This document shows positions 46,962 to 59,580 of a stretch of DNA of 64,000 bases, piece after piece. The notes beneath the pieces are model-generated. The model worked only from the letters and a program-made list of their open reading frames with translations. It searched no databases and was not told the DNA's origin. The number at the start of each line of letters is the position of its first letter. Positions within the stretch are counted from its first letter, which is position 1. The stretch spans positions 1 through 64,000 of the forward strand of contig JAUIRK010000945.1 in the NCBI GenBank assembly GCA_030549495.1. Reading direction: 5' to 3'. Source of the DNA: Nectonema munidae. Lineage: Eukaryota; Nematomorpha; Nectonematoida; Nectonematidae. Position numbers and translations under genes: made by a program.

Positions 46962-49900
46962 GTCTGTCTTTCATCAGTGACACTGGCACATATGTTCCCG
47001 AGAGTTGCTTGTTCAGTTTATTTCTCAATCTTTCCGCTTTTTTCTTCTTTGTCTTCGTTCTCTTGAGGTTTTTACAGATCCAGCTTCTCTCCAAATCCTA
47101 CTTCCCAAACCACAAGTTTATTCCCATCATTTCAAAACTGACCTTCTTCACCGGTCTTCTCTCAACATTAGGTGTGTCATTGCTACATACATCTTTATTC
47201 CATTTTTAATTAGAGTTTAGCCCGACTTCGTTAAGAGGGATCCTTCAGTATCCGTATACAAATATATTTTCTTGTCTTCAAATTTTTACACGGCAAAGAT
47301 AGAGATTTTTTAATAAAATTAATTAAGCTTTTTAGCATTTTGAGTAAAATATTTGAATTATAATGGTGATATTTCTATAATAGTGTGTTTTATATAAACT
47401 CCGTTAAATTTTACAGCAAAAGCATCGTCTTTTTCACAATCCGTATAATTTCATTATCGGATTCGTTTTTTAAATCTTCTCCTCGCAATAACGAGTTTTG
47501 CTTTAGTTGGAGTGCAGAAAAATTTTAGTTCTATTCTACCTAGTGATGTAGCGATTACTTGGAAAGAAGCAAATTCTACCGATTGATCGCTATTTAACAA
47601 TGTTGCGCTGATTAATAGATTTTGTAATTTATCTACTTTTCTACGACTTTTGGTTCATTAATAATATGCTTAATTAATTAAGATATTAAAAGACATGCAA
47701 CCAAATTTTTGCTGGCTCAACATTTATTATTTTTTTTAAGAAATGGAAGAAAACGTTCCAAAAATTTTCTGCAACGTTCCCTCACATTTTATTTGTAGAC
47801 TCAGCAACTGGCATGTTCATTGTTATTGAACTTTTCGTTTTTTTCAATAGGATGGTGATTTTCATATCTTATTAGTTGGAAAAGTTTTAGCAGATTTTCT
47901 TCCTCTTGGAATCATAACCCCACACAACTTACATTTGCAATTAATTTGTAATTTTCTAAGCAAACATTTTAAAGACAGTAAGTTACGCTCAATCCTAACC
48001 CAGTAGGTTCCAACTTGCAAAAAGTAAATAACCGACTAACTAAAAAAAAATTTTTAGGCAAAAATTTTTTTTTCAAAGAAGAATTTTTTTTTTAATTCTA
48101 AACGCTCAATCTAAAATACAAAATAAAAGTGAAAAAAGACAAATTAGAACATAAAAATGATATATAGAAAAACAATATCTAAAGAGTGTAATTTCAAAAG
48201 ACTCCCTGAGACGCTTTTGAAATTATTTATTATTTGATTGATTGATTTATTTATTTATAAACGAAAAGTGTTATATCTTAGCGCCTCAGAATCGGGGTTG
48301 TGTAGGCAATTTCACCTCTGTTTCCTTTAGTTTGTCTTTATGTTGAAATTTTTGAAAGAGATAACCGTCGAGCACTTCAAGGGCGCACTTTATTATTGAA
48401 CTGATTGCATCTTTTGCAGTCGATTGGTCGTAATTCGAGGAATACTTAATACCTACTACTATATATAGTTTCCTATACGTATTTTAATTGTAGTTTCTAA
48501 CTGTTACGATTTCTAAAAAAAATTCTGTGTACATACTTTGCTTCTTATTGCAACGCTTGTCAGATATGTTTAAACACCCCACACTCTGCTACGGCTTTAT
48601 AAAATGGCATTTATAAAAAAAATAGAATCAATATCATTTCACACATACAAAAATACGAACACAAAAGTAACCAAAATTAAAAGTTTATTGATTATTTTAC
48701 TTGTGCTTCGCTGAGCAGGGCTCTCAGGCTTAGATCCTTTTTTCATAAGTATTGTTTGTGATCTCCTATCTGAATTGCGTGTTTCTTTTTCTCCTCATAA
48801 ATTTCACGATATGGGCGAAACGTTTGGCGTGCGTTCTTTTCAATCCTAGCGAATCGTTCAATGTTGGGCGGATCCATTGCTTCAAAATGTGCAAGGAGTT
48901 TATTCAGTAAAGATAAACCTTCTGATAATCCCTTAGTAGTGAACATTCTTTCCAGCACTTCCTCCTCCACTTCTTACATATTCTCTTTCTCCAATTCATA
49001 TAAATCTTCATTTGGAAGTTCGCTGGATATCGGCTCCTCAACATCTTCCACTTCACAGTCTAAGGAAAGATCGTTTAATGGTCTCACTTTTTTCTGTCAA
49101 ATTCAGCAAAATTATTCACGTGACGTTTACATTTTTTCCATATGCCGTTCATACATTTCTTGGACACAGCCTCCAAGGCGGTAGCAAGATTCTTGATGAA
49201 GAATATCGTATTGTTTCCAAAAGTGTCGTAGAGTTAATTTTGGGTCAGTATCTATAGCGTTGATAGCTTGAGCGAATGTAGTTCGGAGATAATTTGCCTT
49301 TAATGCAGCAAAAGAATGAGTGGGTTTGTGTTTGAGGGCTAAAACACCACTTTTACATCAGGAATCAGATCAGATAAGTGGAGTGTATGTCCAGCCGCAT
49401 TGTCCAGAAGCAGCAGAATTCTTCTCTTCAAACAGTATTCACGCATTTGAGGAATGAAGCAATTAATAAGCCAGTCTTCAAAAAACCGTGCCTAGGTCAT
49501 CCATGCTTTACGGGTAGAAGAAGAGTCAGCCTATCCGTGAAGGCTTTGAATCCTGGCATACTTTTAGCTTCTTTATGGATGTAAGTGCGTGCTGGCATTC
49601 GTTCCAGTTTCATCCACATTAAAAATCTGTTCTGCTAGATCCCTCTCATTCCATAATTATTTTATCCAGACTGTCGATAAACTTACGCGCACCTTCATCT
49701 CCACTTGCTGCCTATCCAGTCACTAACAACATTGTCAAATTTTTTGAACTTTTGAAATCAGCCATGACAATTCCTGAGTGTAGTCTTCTCGGCTCCGTTC
49801 CTTCAAAGTCTGGAATAGACTTCTAGCCTTCGTCTGCGCCAAATTAGGCTTAGCGATGCTTGTTTGAACTTCCATCCAAATGTGCGACATTTTCTCCATT

Positions 49901-52900
49901 TCATAGATGGGTCCAGTTCGTTACCTTGTAATCCATGCGGATCTCATGGGTGCAGCGCCTTTAACAGCTTCACAAATCCTTGCTTTGTCTTTCAAATTTG
50001 TGACATAGTAGAGTGTGGCACCTTCATACCACTTGCTAACTTTCTTTCCTCTTTCATACTTATTTAATGAACATTGATTTTGTGTTCAAGTCAATGCTCT
50101 TCCCTTCCTTCTTAGTAGACTGAGAAGTAGACAATTCTCTCTTGGTAGACATATTGGAGCATTTTGGAAAAAAATCTAAAATGCAAGATAAGCAGACATG
50201 AAGAAAGGATACTGTATATATTGCATTAGTCTGAGCAGGTGGACTACCTATATTTTAATAAAAAAATAGTTTAACTTTTGTAAGCATATAATGGAGTGAG
50301 CCTTTTTTGGACGAAGTTCGAAGTGAAATTGAATTTATGAAGTTTTTAAGTATTTGTGTGTACTTCACTATTCAGTGAAGAAACGCGAAATTTTATTAAA
50401 AGAAAGAACAAAGTCCTAGGAAATTGATACACCAAATAAAAGTCATAAATATGGACACACACGCAAATTATAATCTTTGGGTGGTAAGACGTAGTTGGTA
50501 GGGAGGTAGAGTTAAACAACGCAGAAAAAGAATGAAGAATAGTCGTGATGCACGCGTTTATACCCGAACTCCAAAGTCTTGGCCTACTCATGGAGCCAGC
50601 AGCAACATATGGTGCAGAGAACTGCAACGTACTTTTTCTCTCATATTACCGAGCCGAAAGAAAAGATTTTTTTAAGTCTATCCGAACCGAACCGGAAAAA
50701 TTTTGCCCCCGGTCTGACCCCCATTAATTTGGATTTTCTGTGCGCGAACAAACTGGGCTGGATTTCGTGTTTATCCGAAGCAATTTCATTTCATCATCAC
50801 TATGAATTTATCATTATATATACATATAAACTGTATGAATTTCAATCTGACATTTGTACTTTTTCCACATATGTTATCATTCTCGAAAAATAGTATATGT
50901 AGTAAATTTTATTTCCACCAACATACATTACGTAATGACATATAAGAAAGGTATCAATCATTGTGAAATAAAACTCTTCTGTTGAGTCTTGTTGAAATGC
51001 CGGTTTCTCGAAATGTCCCCTTTTGTCCAGGGTAATAACGATTGCTCAAGGATAGCGTATCGGTAATTTTCTTGCTTGATTTTGACTCCTTGTTCAACAA
51101 ACTAAACTAATATAATGCATTATTAATTATACACATATTACTTATTTCCTTATCATGCTCGTTTTAAAGATTCAAAGTGTGTTGTAGCTGGTGACCGCTA
51201 AATTCCACCATGGTAAATGTCTTGAATGATAGGTTACACACACACACAAACCTTACCATGGTGAAATATTCCGTGGTGTAATTTACCTTGAACCATTGTA
51301 GCTAGAGGGCATTTTTAAATTGGTTATCGGTGCTGTGAAGAATTAAAAGTAGAATTTGGTATTAAATTTTTCCTTGATTGAAACGAAGAAACATTTTTTT
51401 ATGATTTCTATGAGAGTTACATTTTGGAAAATGAATCATGAAAGTAGTTGTAAATTCTGGATATGCAAAAAAGTCTAAAAAAGTTTTAAGTTTGGAAGGA
51501 AAGAGAAATATATGAGAATTCATTTCTGTAGTTTCAAAGAGAACATTTAAATTTAGAAGATGAACACCAAAAATCTATGCCTTTTTTTATTCCGATAAAA
51601 AATATACTTTATAGTTTAGGGGCGTTTTTTTTTTTAATAATGTCGTCAGATAAACTGTGATTATAATTTGAATGCCTAAGGTCTGTCATTGACAGCAAAC
51701 TTCCAGGAAACCAATGTTCTAGTGGTTCATATGGTCGGTGCGTACCTCCTTTTTGGCTCTGGCTCTTTATACCTCATCCTCCAGTCCTACCTCTCCCACT
51801 TGTTCCATGACGTGATGCGAACTTCATTCTGGATCCTGTTTTCCCGGATTCTCTTCAGCTTCCTCCTCACCTTCTTCTTCATCTTCGGAATGATCTCTGG
51901 CTTTCTTTCCGGATCCGCCTTCTACCTCTTTGGCTCACACTCTTACGACCACGGTAAAACTACACTTTTTTTTTATCTTAATACCCTCTAACCACCAGAA
52001 TAATCAGACGGGAACTAATGTAAAGGAGATGACGATCATATATTTATAAGGTCGACTCTGATCGTTAACCGCTTAATGACCACTACTAATACCATATGTA
52101 CTTACTTACGGATCATGCGACTCTCAACTTTTTTATCCAATACATCATTACAATATCTTACTTTTGCGTGCTCTTTTCCTTTTTGGAGATTGAGGTTTTC
52201 CAATCGGGTTTTTATGCATTCTAGACAGGGTTGCTAGATGCTTTACTATAAAAGTAGCCATTTTTAGGTAAATGTATCGTGAGGTGTTATCATCGAAAAG
52301 GCACAATTCCACTGCTTGTATCGAACTATGAAGAAAGTGGGCTTGATGCGGGATCGAATCCAAGACCTCTCGAATTATCGAAGCCTGGTATCTAACCAAC
52401 CTTATTCACGCCCCCTCTATATCTAATTATAATAGAGCCAGGCTACTATTTATAATAACCTCTATTTATAATAGAGCCAGGCTGCGAAAATCCATTCCTC
52501 TATTATATCCGTCAACCTCAACACTCATCAAGTTTTTTAAGAACAGATTTCATTATAGCAAAGAAATTTTGCTTCGGTAAAATCCGCCAATCTTGAAGAT
52601 CCGTCATTTTTTCAGAAACCCAATGTGTGACGGAAATGTGTCTTGTCTGTTTTTATATTTTGATGATAAAAACTTCATTCCACGAACAATTAATTCCTTG
52701 AAAGGATGGCATAACCACTTACAGGCGAATATCACCTCGAGCCATCCAAATATCTGGCGTTTTCTTCAGGTATTGAAGACGGAACAAGCTCTAAATGACA
52801 CAATCATCAACCGATTGCTGGCAGGGCATGAGCCTTCTCCTAAAAAGAAAAAATATCAAGATACAACAAAAAGAATTGCAAACATTGTGCAAGATTATGG

Positions 52901-54481
52901 AAATCGAGAAGTAACAGATTTTTTGAGAGGAATAGCATACAATTTAAAATTTTAGTTTTTCTTGCTATTTTTTAATATACACAATTTTGTTTTATTGATA
53001 AATTACCTTTGCTTTCACAAATAAAACAAGTTTTGTTAACTTTACTTTTATTTTACCTTTAAAAAAATTACTGTGAACTTATCGTTTTTTTCTCATAGAT
53101 TGATATGTAGTAAAATATTGCATACAACGATACACTTATCACATACTTATCGGGCAGTTTTCCGGATACCCTTTCGCATATACCCAAGATAGTCTAGTCC
53201 GTCTTGCGAAGTTTAATATCATACAGCTGAAAAATACAGTGAAAAGAGACAAATATGCTAGAAATCAATAACCGATCAACGTATACATTAGTTAGTATAC
53301 CATCAAACGCTAGCAATATTCGCTGCGTTCGAAACATAGGATCATTGATAGAGTTAGATAAAATCGACCATGGGACCGGCCAGTTATATTGATTTTCATC
53401 AAAAAATATTACTTCTATTGCATTAATTCATTGATTTTCAAAAGAATTAAACACCAGAAAATGGTCATTCTTATTTTTTTGAAAATCAATCAAAAACAGT
53501 CAAACTACATACACACAAAACATATAAATAATTTCAACCAATCAGAATGCTCCCAACGACACACAGACGCTTGCCTATTCTTATATAGATATGATAACGA
53601 AGCTGGGAATAGTGTAGAAGACTATAGTATATATACGTGGGAACCGCTCGTAAACATACACATATGGGAAACAATTGAGATGTGAGCGTAAGCAAGAGAG
53701 AAACTTTTTTAAGTTGCGCTTCCTTAAATTAGCCCATGGGCAGTATCACAGAATAGTCATTATGAAAAATATTTGCATTGAACAAAATTTAGGAACATCG
53801 TCGTACTTCTACCTGACATGGCATCTTTGTTTATTAAATCAAAATAATTTTTTGGATCTCCAAAATTTGGCGTTATCGAGAGTTTACTTCTAAGCTCATC
53901 ATTGAATTTATTTTTCTTGCTATCAACTAGTATTCCTGAAGTTTTGCCCTTCTTGTCTTCCCAGTAATTTTCTGGATATTAGAAGCTAATTTTTAGAAAT
54001 ATATGCTATAAAGTTTCGGTAAATCATTACTCATTTCTTATAGATGCTGGAGGTATTGAGAAAGAACGTATAAAATATACAGAAAACCATTGCTAGATTA
54101 GTGTAGCTTTAAAGATACACTATTTTCTAATAAAAATAAATTTTATTTTTAAAACAATCAGATTAAAAGCTGAAAATTTTTATAGCATATTCATTATTTG
54201 CATTACAAAGGGGAAGCGGAACAACAACATTGATGTGATTTCACTTTTTTTCGGTTTTCTTGCGTCTTGAAATCAAAACCGTAATATTAGTGTCTGTTTT
54301 TTTAGATTTGCCTGGATATTCTTGGCGCGTCGTCTCTCTTGTTTCAGAGTGGTTGCTTGCTTCTTGCTTCATCTTCTTCACTCTCACTTTTGTTTCAGAG
54401 TTTTCAAGAGTCAAAGTTTCTCATCCCAAGATTATTTTGGATCACCTGCCTGAAACGAAGGATCAAACTTTGCTAATTTAA
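46962..54481 (+). CDS. DRAM: DRAM/Frag1/Sfk1-family membrane protein, 5' exon(s) not found
   Basis: Three exons join in phase: 46962-47171, 51681-51953 and 54306-54481 (stop), with GT-AG introns of 4509 and 2352 bp. Together they encode ~218 residues, where DRAM2 has ~266, so ~45 residues with the first membrane helix are missing. Family marks are SFISDTGTYVPESCLF in exon A (DRAM2: YISDTGTVAPEKCLFG), LGLSLTANFQETN across the first junction (DRAM2: LGLSIVANFQKT), then VHMVGAYLLFGSGSLYLILQ, a Trp-centred helix pair, and SEWLLASCFIFFTLTF in the last exon. Five hydrophobic segments are visible. DRAM proteins sit in lysosomal or Golgi membranes and promote autophagy. Introns hold Tigger, MITE, SINE, MULE-like and palindromic elements. 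Confidence 0.82.
48740..50155 (-). mobile_element. Tigger (pogo/Tc1-mariner) DNA transposon relic
   Basis: On the minus strand the sequence starts at an ATG (50150-50152) reading MSTKRELSTSQSTKKEGKS, the Tigger N-terminus. It continues with pieces of the CENP-B-like helix-turn-helix (ATLYYVTNLKDKARICEAVK), the catalytic core region and the DNAAGH-type block. It ends with a 75-codon ORF (48743-48970) holding FTTKGLSEGLSLLNKLLAHF and IEKNARQTFRPY, as in Tigger C-termini. Several stops and frame changes break it. It lies antisense in the first visible intron of the DRAM gene. A TIR-like ACTTCGAACTTCGTCC occurs at ~50315 on the minus strand. Confidence 0.85.
51200..51300. repeat. Short palindromic element
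   Basis: AATTCCACCATGGTAAAT and, ~60 bp on, TTACCATGGTGAAAT are inverted copies around a (CA)n core. The size and layout suit a tiny MITE. Confidence 0.45.
51985..52080 (+). repeat. Short MITE-like element, copy 2
   Basis: It contains ACCAGAATAATCAGACGGGA, CTAATGTAAAG and an end with CGTTAACCGCTTAATG, shared with 62512 and 20247. It lies 30 bp after a DRAM exon. Confidence 0.6.
52290..52418 (-). repeat. tRNA-derived SINE, copy 5
   Basis: Minus-strand copy with body GCTTGTATCGAACTATGAAG and B-box complement GCGGGATCGAATCC, ending CACGCCCCC on the plus strand. It lies in the second visible intron of the DRAM gene. Confidence 0.85.
52585..52955 (+). mobile_element. MULE-type (FLYWCH-associated) transposase C-terminal relic
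   Basis: The ORF from ~52675 reads LIPWK-like sequence in one frame and NSLKGWHNHLQANITSSHPN, IWRFLQVLKTEQALNDTIIN and EVTDFLRGIAYNLKF in the main frame. N-S-EGWH--LQ ... HPN-W-F---L--EQ ... YLRGIAHNL-F is the C-terminal pattern of MULE-like transposases that carry FLYWCH fingers in many invertebrates. Only the C-terminal ~95 residues are open; the catalytic part is missing. Confidence 0.75.
53270..53600 (-). repeat. Dispersed composite repeat, inverted copy of 11.5-11.86 kb
   Basis: TTCGAAACATAGGATCATTG and GGGACCGGCCAGTTA match the hairpin part at 11757-11857. The following TGATTTTCATCAAAAAATAT to AATCAATCAAAAACAGTCAA matches 11500-11710 in reverse. Bases 53530-53590 match 7130-7212. Together the copies outline one element with three modules. 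Confidence 0.65.
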
Positions 54482-54571
54482 TCTATTGTCTTTTTTGGTG
54501 TTTTAAATTTGTTTTAAAGTGCTTTTTAATGGTCATCTCAAAATAATAGTTATTTATTTTTCTTGGTTTTC

Positions 54572-54577
54572 AATAAA
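54572..54577 (+). terminator. DRAM polyadenylation signal
   Basis: AATAAA ~90 bases after the stop at 54481, followed by a T-rich stretch. Confidence 0.6.
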
Positions 54578-54589
54578 GTTTTCAACGTT

Positions 54590-55470
54590 TTGAAAGGTCA
54601 TTTTCTCCATTTTCAGTTCAACTGGCTGTAAGTCAGACAATTTGGTCCATCCCATTTTCCTCGATTACAAACACATTTATTTTTTCCATAGTGCTTAATT
54701 TTGGTGTCAAAGAGATTTCTTCATTGAAGAGGTAAGCACCATGAGAGTTCATCATTGCTCATATTCACAAGAATGATTATGACTAGAGTGGTTAAAAGTT
54801 ATTGACTTTTTAAAGTAAAAAATTGACCTAAATATGAATTAACATGTTAAAATAGTAATTGTACATTAAAAAAATTACTATTCTCTACCATTTTTATGGA
54901 AAAAATGAGAAAATGTTTCTTTTTATTAGAAAATGAATTGATAAATATGATTGATTCAGTTCTTAAGGTAAATTATTAAAATATTTTATTAAGATATGAA
55001 ATAGTGTATGAGAGAATGTAAGGTAAAATTTCCTATCTTTGCCTAAAGTTTTTTTAAGTACCAACGCTTAGAAGAAACTTTAGGACAGTGGTTTCCAAAC
55101 ACGGTACGCCATGACCCCTAAAACGGTCACAAGTATCTTTCTAGGGATCATGGATGATCCGAGATTTTGAGAAAATTGTTTTTATCATGTTTAAAGAACT
55201 GATCAATTCATTTAAATGTTTCTAAATATGGTTTTGCAGCACACAAAAATCATTGTCACCCCCCCCCCCCCCCGATTCTGAAATTTGCTTTGTCATCCTC
55301 GAACTTTTGTGGGAGAAAATTTTTTATAGATAATGTCATTGCAATTCGTATAAGATTCATTTATTCACTATGTATTATTAAATTTAAAAAATTAGCCTTT
55401 TTCAGTTTTAGTTCGTCCTTTTTCGGTTGTTTGTCATTTTGCAAATTGAGTTTTTATTCATTAGTCTGTC
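54590..55470. other. Gene-free stretch with hAT end fragment
   Basis: At 55085, CAGTGGTTTCCAAACACGG has the form of a Charlie-type hAT terminus and is followed by GCCATGACCCC. A C-run lies at 55258-55273. No transposase sequence was seen between them. Confidence 0.45.
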
Positions 55471-55589
55471 ACCCTATTAGTGCTGGGCAAAATTTGTCCG
55501 CTCAAGTGCTGGGGGGCGTAAAGTGCCCCCTATTTTTCTCAGATATTAATAAGTTTTTATAAATATTTTTATTGTTACATATATATTTC

Positions 55590-56765
55590 AACTATGTTGA
55601 ATTCAGTGGTGATGTTCATTTTTTATCAAACCTGTCAAAAAATTGATTTATATTTGACAGCTCATCTCAAACAAGAACTTTTTATTTAAATAATTATATA
55701 AAGTTTTTTACACATGTATACCCATTTTCAACTATGCTGAATTCAGTGGTGATATTCATTTTTTATGAAAATCAATCAAACCTGTCAAAAAAATTGATCT
55801 AAATGTAGCAGCCCATCTCAAAAAGAAACTTTTTATCGAAATAAGTATATAAAGTTTTTTACACATGTATACCCATTTTCAACTATGCTGAATTCAGTGG
55901 TGATATTCATTTTTTATGAAAATCAATCAAACCTGTCAAAAAAATTGATCTAAATGTAGCAGCCCATCTCAAAAAGAAACTTTTTATCTAAATAAGTATA
56001 TAAAGTTTTTTACACATGTATACCCATTTTCAAATATGCTGAATTCAGTGGTGATATTCATTTTTTATGAAAATCATTCAAACCTGTCAAAAAATTGATC
56101 TAAATGTGACAGCTCATTTCAAAAAGAACTTTTTATCGAAATAAGTATATAAAGTTTTTTACACATGTATACCCATTTTCAAATATACTGAATTCAGTGG
56201 TGATATTCATTTTTTATGAAAATCAATCAAACTGTCAAAAAATTGATCTAAATGTGACAGCTCATCTCAAAAAGAAGCTTTTAATCTAAATAATTATATA
56301 ATGTTTTTTACACATCCATTTTCAAGCATGTTGAATTCAGTGGTGATATTAATTTTTTTATAAAAATCATTCAAACCTGTCAAAAAAGTTATTTACATAT
56401 GACAGCTCATCTCAAAAAAGAAACCTTTTATCTAAGTAATAATATAAAAATTTATCTAAATGTGACAGCTCATCTCAAAAAGAAGCCTTTAATCTAAATA
56501 ATTATATAATGTTTTTTACGCATCCATTTTCAAGCATGCTGAATTCAATATTCAAACCTGTCAAAAAAGTGATTTTATATTCCTTTTTTCAAGCCCATTA
56601 TATAAAAAATTAGTCAAACCTGACAAAATAATTTAAATATGACAGCCCATGTCAAAATTAAAATTTTTATTCTTATAAAAAGTTTTTTATACATTTCAAG
56701 TATGTGAATTTAATGGTGATGTCATTTTTTATGAAATCAATAAAACCTGTCAAAAAAATCGATAA
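55590..56765 (+). repeat. Satellite A array, ~8 units of ~150 bp
   Basis: The landmark GCTGAATTCAGTGGTGAT recurs at 55736, 55887, 56038 and 56187, giving periods of 149-151 bp. Other constant blocks are ACACATGTATACCCATTTTC and ATGAAAATCAATCAAACCTG. Units at the right end are shortened. Confidence 0.92.
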
Positions 56766-57774
56766 TTCACTCAAAATATTTCATTCTACAGTAACATATG
56801 TAACTCGATAGGACCTCCATCTTTTTGGCTACAAATTCGTTATCGACTTGTTGTCTCTACGTCATATTATAATTTACAGTATGTAATTTTGCTATTCATT
56901 CCATGATGATCCTTTCTTGGTAGCTCTTTTTTCATTAGAAATTTATATTCTTCAATGTGTGTTCGAAAATTTTTTTATAAGGATAAAATTACTTTTTTCC
57001 TCTCTCTAAGCATTCTGATTAAAGAATCTTCTTGATGATCTTAGACTTTTTTATCAGTATCGTGTATTTTATTATTAGGCCTGAATATTTGTCAACCAAT
57101 CTCATTTCAAAGGTTTTTTTCTGATGAATCATTCGTGATGTTCATTGTTCAATTACAAAAAGTTGTCCACGTTCTTCATCTAAAAAATTATTTCTTTGAC
57201 GCAAAAGGAAAAAGATGGACAAATTCAATTTAAATTAAAAATATCTACTAAATTCTTACATATTGGCATCTGTGCCATTTTTGATAAATCTGACCTATTC
57301 TAAATTTTCAGATTTCCTACCCATCTTAGCTATAGATTTAAATATTTTTCATTTGTAAAATAGGAACTTCTTTTACAAATGAAAAAATCTTTTTGGAGCA
57401 TCTATTATATAATTAAACCACTTCCTAGTTCACTAGAACATGGTAGATGTTCCATTTAGTCAAGATACATATTTTTTTTAATTATTTGTTTTGATCACAT
57501 GTTTTCTTTTCAATTAGTTTTCAACTTGGTTCCTTCTCTCATATAAATTTTCAAAAGATTTTATAATACGTTTTATTTGTTTTTTTTAATAAATATTTCA
57601 TACTCAAGATTATTGTAGAAAGTATTATAAGCCAAAATATACAAAAAAAAAAAGTATATTTTTACTACATACCTAATATGCAGCCATTTTTTGAAATTTT
57701 TTTTACAGAACTGATTTTGAAGCATACATTACTAATTCAATTGCCACTTCGAGATATTTTTTAACCGTATTATC

Positions 57775-59190
57775 CAAAATCCAGTACAGAAATAAAATAA
57801 GCATAGTCGATTTGGTATAAAACAGATATTTTATTTTTTTGAAAATAATATTGAAGACAGTATCTAGAAGTAAATCGCAAATCTGATTGAAGCTTTCAGA
57901 TATTTTAAAACCATAAATGCCAAAACTGAGTCCAAAAATGAAACCAGCATCTTCCATTTGGCATAAAAACAGATATTTTATTTAAATTTCAAAAATATTT
58001 CTGTAGACATTAGACGTAAATCGAAGATTTGATTGATACTTTCAGATATTTAAGACCTCTAAATGCAAAAAATGATTTCGGAAATAAAAATTATCATGGT
58101 CGAATTGGTATAAAAACATATATTTCATGTAAAATTAGAGAGAATATTTTGGGATATAGTTTTACGACATAAACCGCAAATTTGATTGACACTGGCAGTA
58201 AAACCTCTAAATGCGAAAACTGTGTTCAGAAATGAAATCATCATGATCTATTTGCTATAAAAACATATATTTCACGTAAAAATCAATATTTTTGAAAACA
58301 AATTTTAGAACTAAACGCAAATTTGATTGATACTTATAGGTATTTCCAAATCCAAACTGCAAAAATTGAGTTCATAAATGAAACTAGCATGGTTGATTTG
58401 GTATAAAAACATATATTTAATTGTAAAATTTGAATGAATGATTTTGGAGAGAATTTTTAGAAGTAAACCGCAAATTAACACTTATAGGTGTTTTCACAAC
58501 CTAAATGTAAAAAATGAGTTCAGAAATGAAAACAGCATGATTGATTTGGTATAAAAACATTTATTTCATGTAAAATTGAGAGAATATTTTTGGAGATAGC
58601 TTTTAGAAGTAAACCGCAAATTTGATTGACATTGACAAATATTTTAAAACCTCTAAATGTGAAAAATGAGTTTAGAAATGATAACAGCATGGTTGATTTG
58701 GTATAAAACATATATTTCATTGTAAAATTTGAATGAATGTATTTGGAGACAATTTTTAGAAGTAAACCGCTATTTAACACTTATAGGTATTTTCACATCC
58801 TAAACGTAAAAAATGAGTCTTGAAATGAAACCAGCATGGCCGATTTAGTATAACGCATATATTTTATGTAAAATGTGAAGGAATGTTTTTGGAGACAATT
58901 TTCAGAAGTAAACCGCAAATTTGATTAACACTTATAGGTATTTTCAAATCCTAAATGTAAAAACTGAGTCTAGAAATGAAAACAACATGATCGATTTGGT
59001 ATAAAACATATATTTTATGTAAAATGTGAAGGAATGTTTTGGGAGACAATTTTCAGAAGTAAACCGCAAATTTGTTTAACACTTATAGGTATTTTCAAAT
59101 CCTAAATGTAAAAAATGAGTCCAGAAATGAAAACAGCATGACCGATTTAGTATAAAAACATATATTTTATGTAAAATTTGAAGGTATATT
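57775..59190 (+). repeat. Satellite B array, ~9 units of ~150 bp
   Basis: The landmark GATTTGGTATAAAACATATA recurs with spacing of about 146-150 bp (e.g. 58391, 58541, 58691). Other blocks are AGAAGTAAACCGCAAATTTG and ACTTATAGGTATTTTCA. The sequence is unrelated to satellite A but the unit length is the same. Confidence 0.9.
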
Positions 59191-59580
59191 TTATTAGATA
59201 CATTTTTGATCAATCAAAATTTTGATTGACATTTTCTAAAAAGTAGCCATAATTATTGAAAAAATTAAATATATAAAGTATTATGTGTTCCAAACTGTAT
59301 ATAATTATAAATTTTCAGAGTATTATATAATATAGATCCTAAGTTATAAGGTTAAGTATAGATAATGTCAAAATTTTGCTGAAAAATTTTAATTTTTTAT
59401 TTTGATTGACAGTTTTGACATGAAAGGGTCATTCAACTACCATGAAAATGGTTTCAAAAGATGCAGCTAGCGATTTTAGGAAAAGTCACAAAATTTGAAG
59501 GGATATGATTCAGCCAATTTTCTACAATTTATTTTTTAGCGAAGGGGGGGGGCGTTTTACGGCCTCCAGCACTAATAGGG

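Larger units (their letters stand above)
55472..59580. mobile_element. 4.1-kb inverted-repeat element carrying two satellite arrays
   Basis: The ends are inverted: CCCTATTAGTGCTGG at 55472-55486 and CCAGCACTAATAGGG at 59566-59580, each followed inward by a GC-rich patch with GCGTAAA/CGTAAAACG and a C- or G-run. TTAA adjoins the right end only. Inside, in order: satellite A (55.59-56.76 kb), the 0.9-kb dispersed segment (56.85-57.77 kb), satellite B (57.78-59.19 kb), then ~390 bp shared with 30.03-30.37 kb. There is no transposase, so it is non-autonomous. The 1.65-4.79 kb region holds rearranged parts of the same family. Confidence 0.75.

Noticed and set aside
54260-54300. Translation start of a separate small gene at 54260
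   Set aside because: The downstream frame joins the exon at 51681-51953 in phase through a TTTTTTTAG acceptor and matches the DRAM C-terminus, so it is a last exon.
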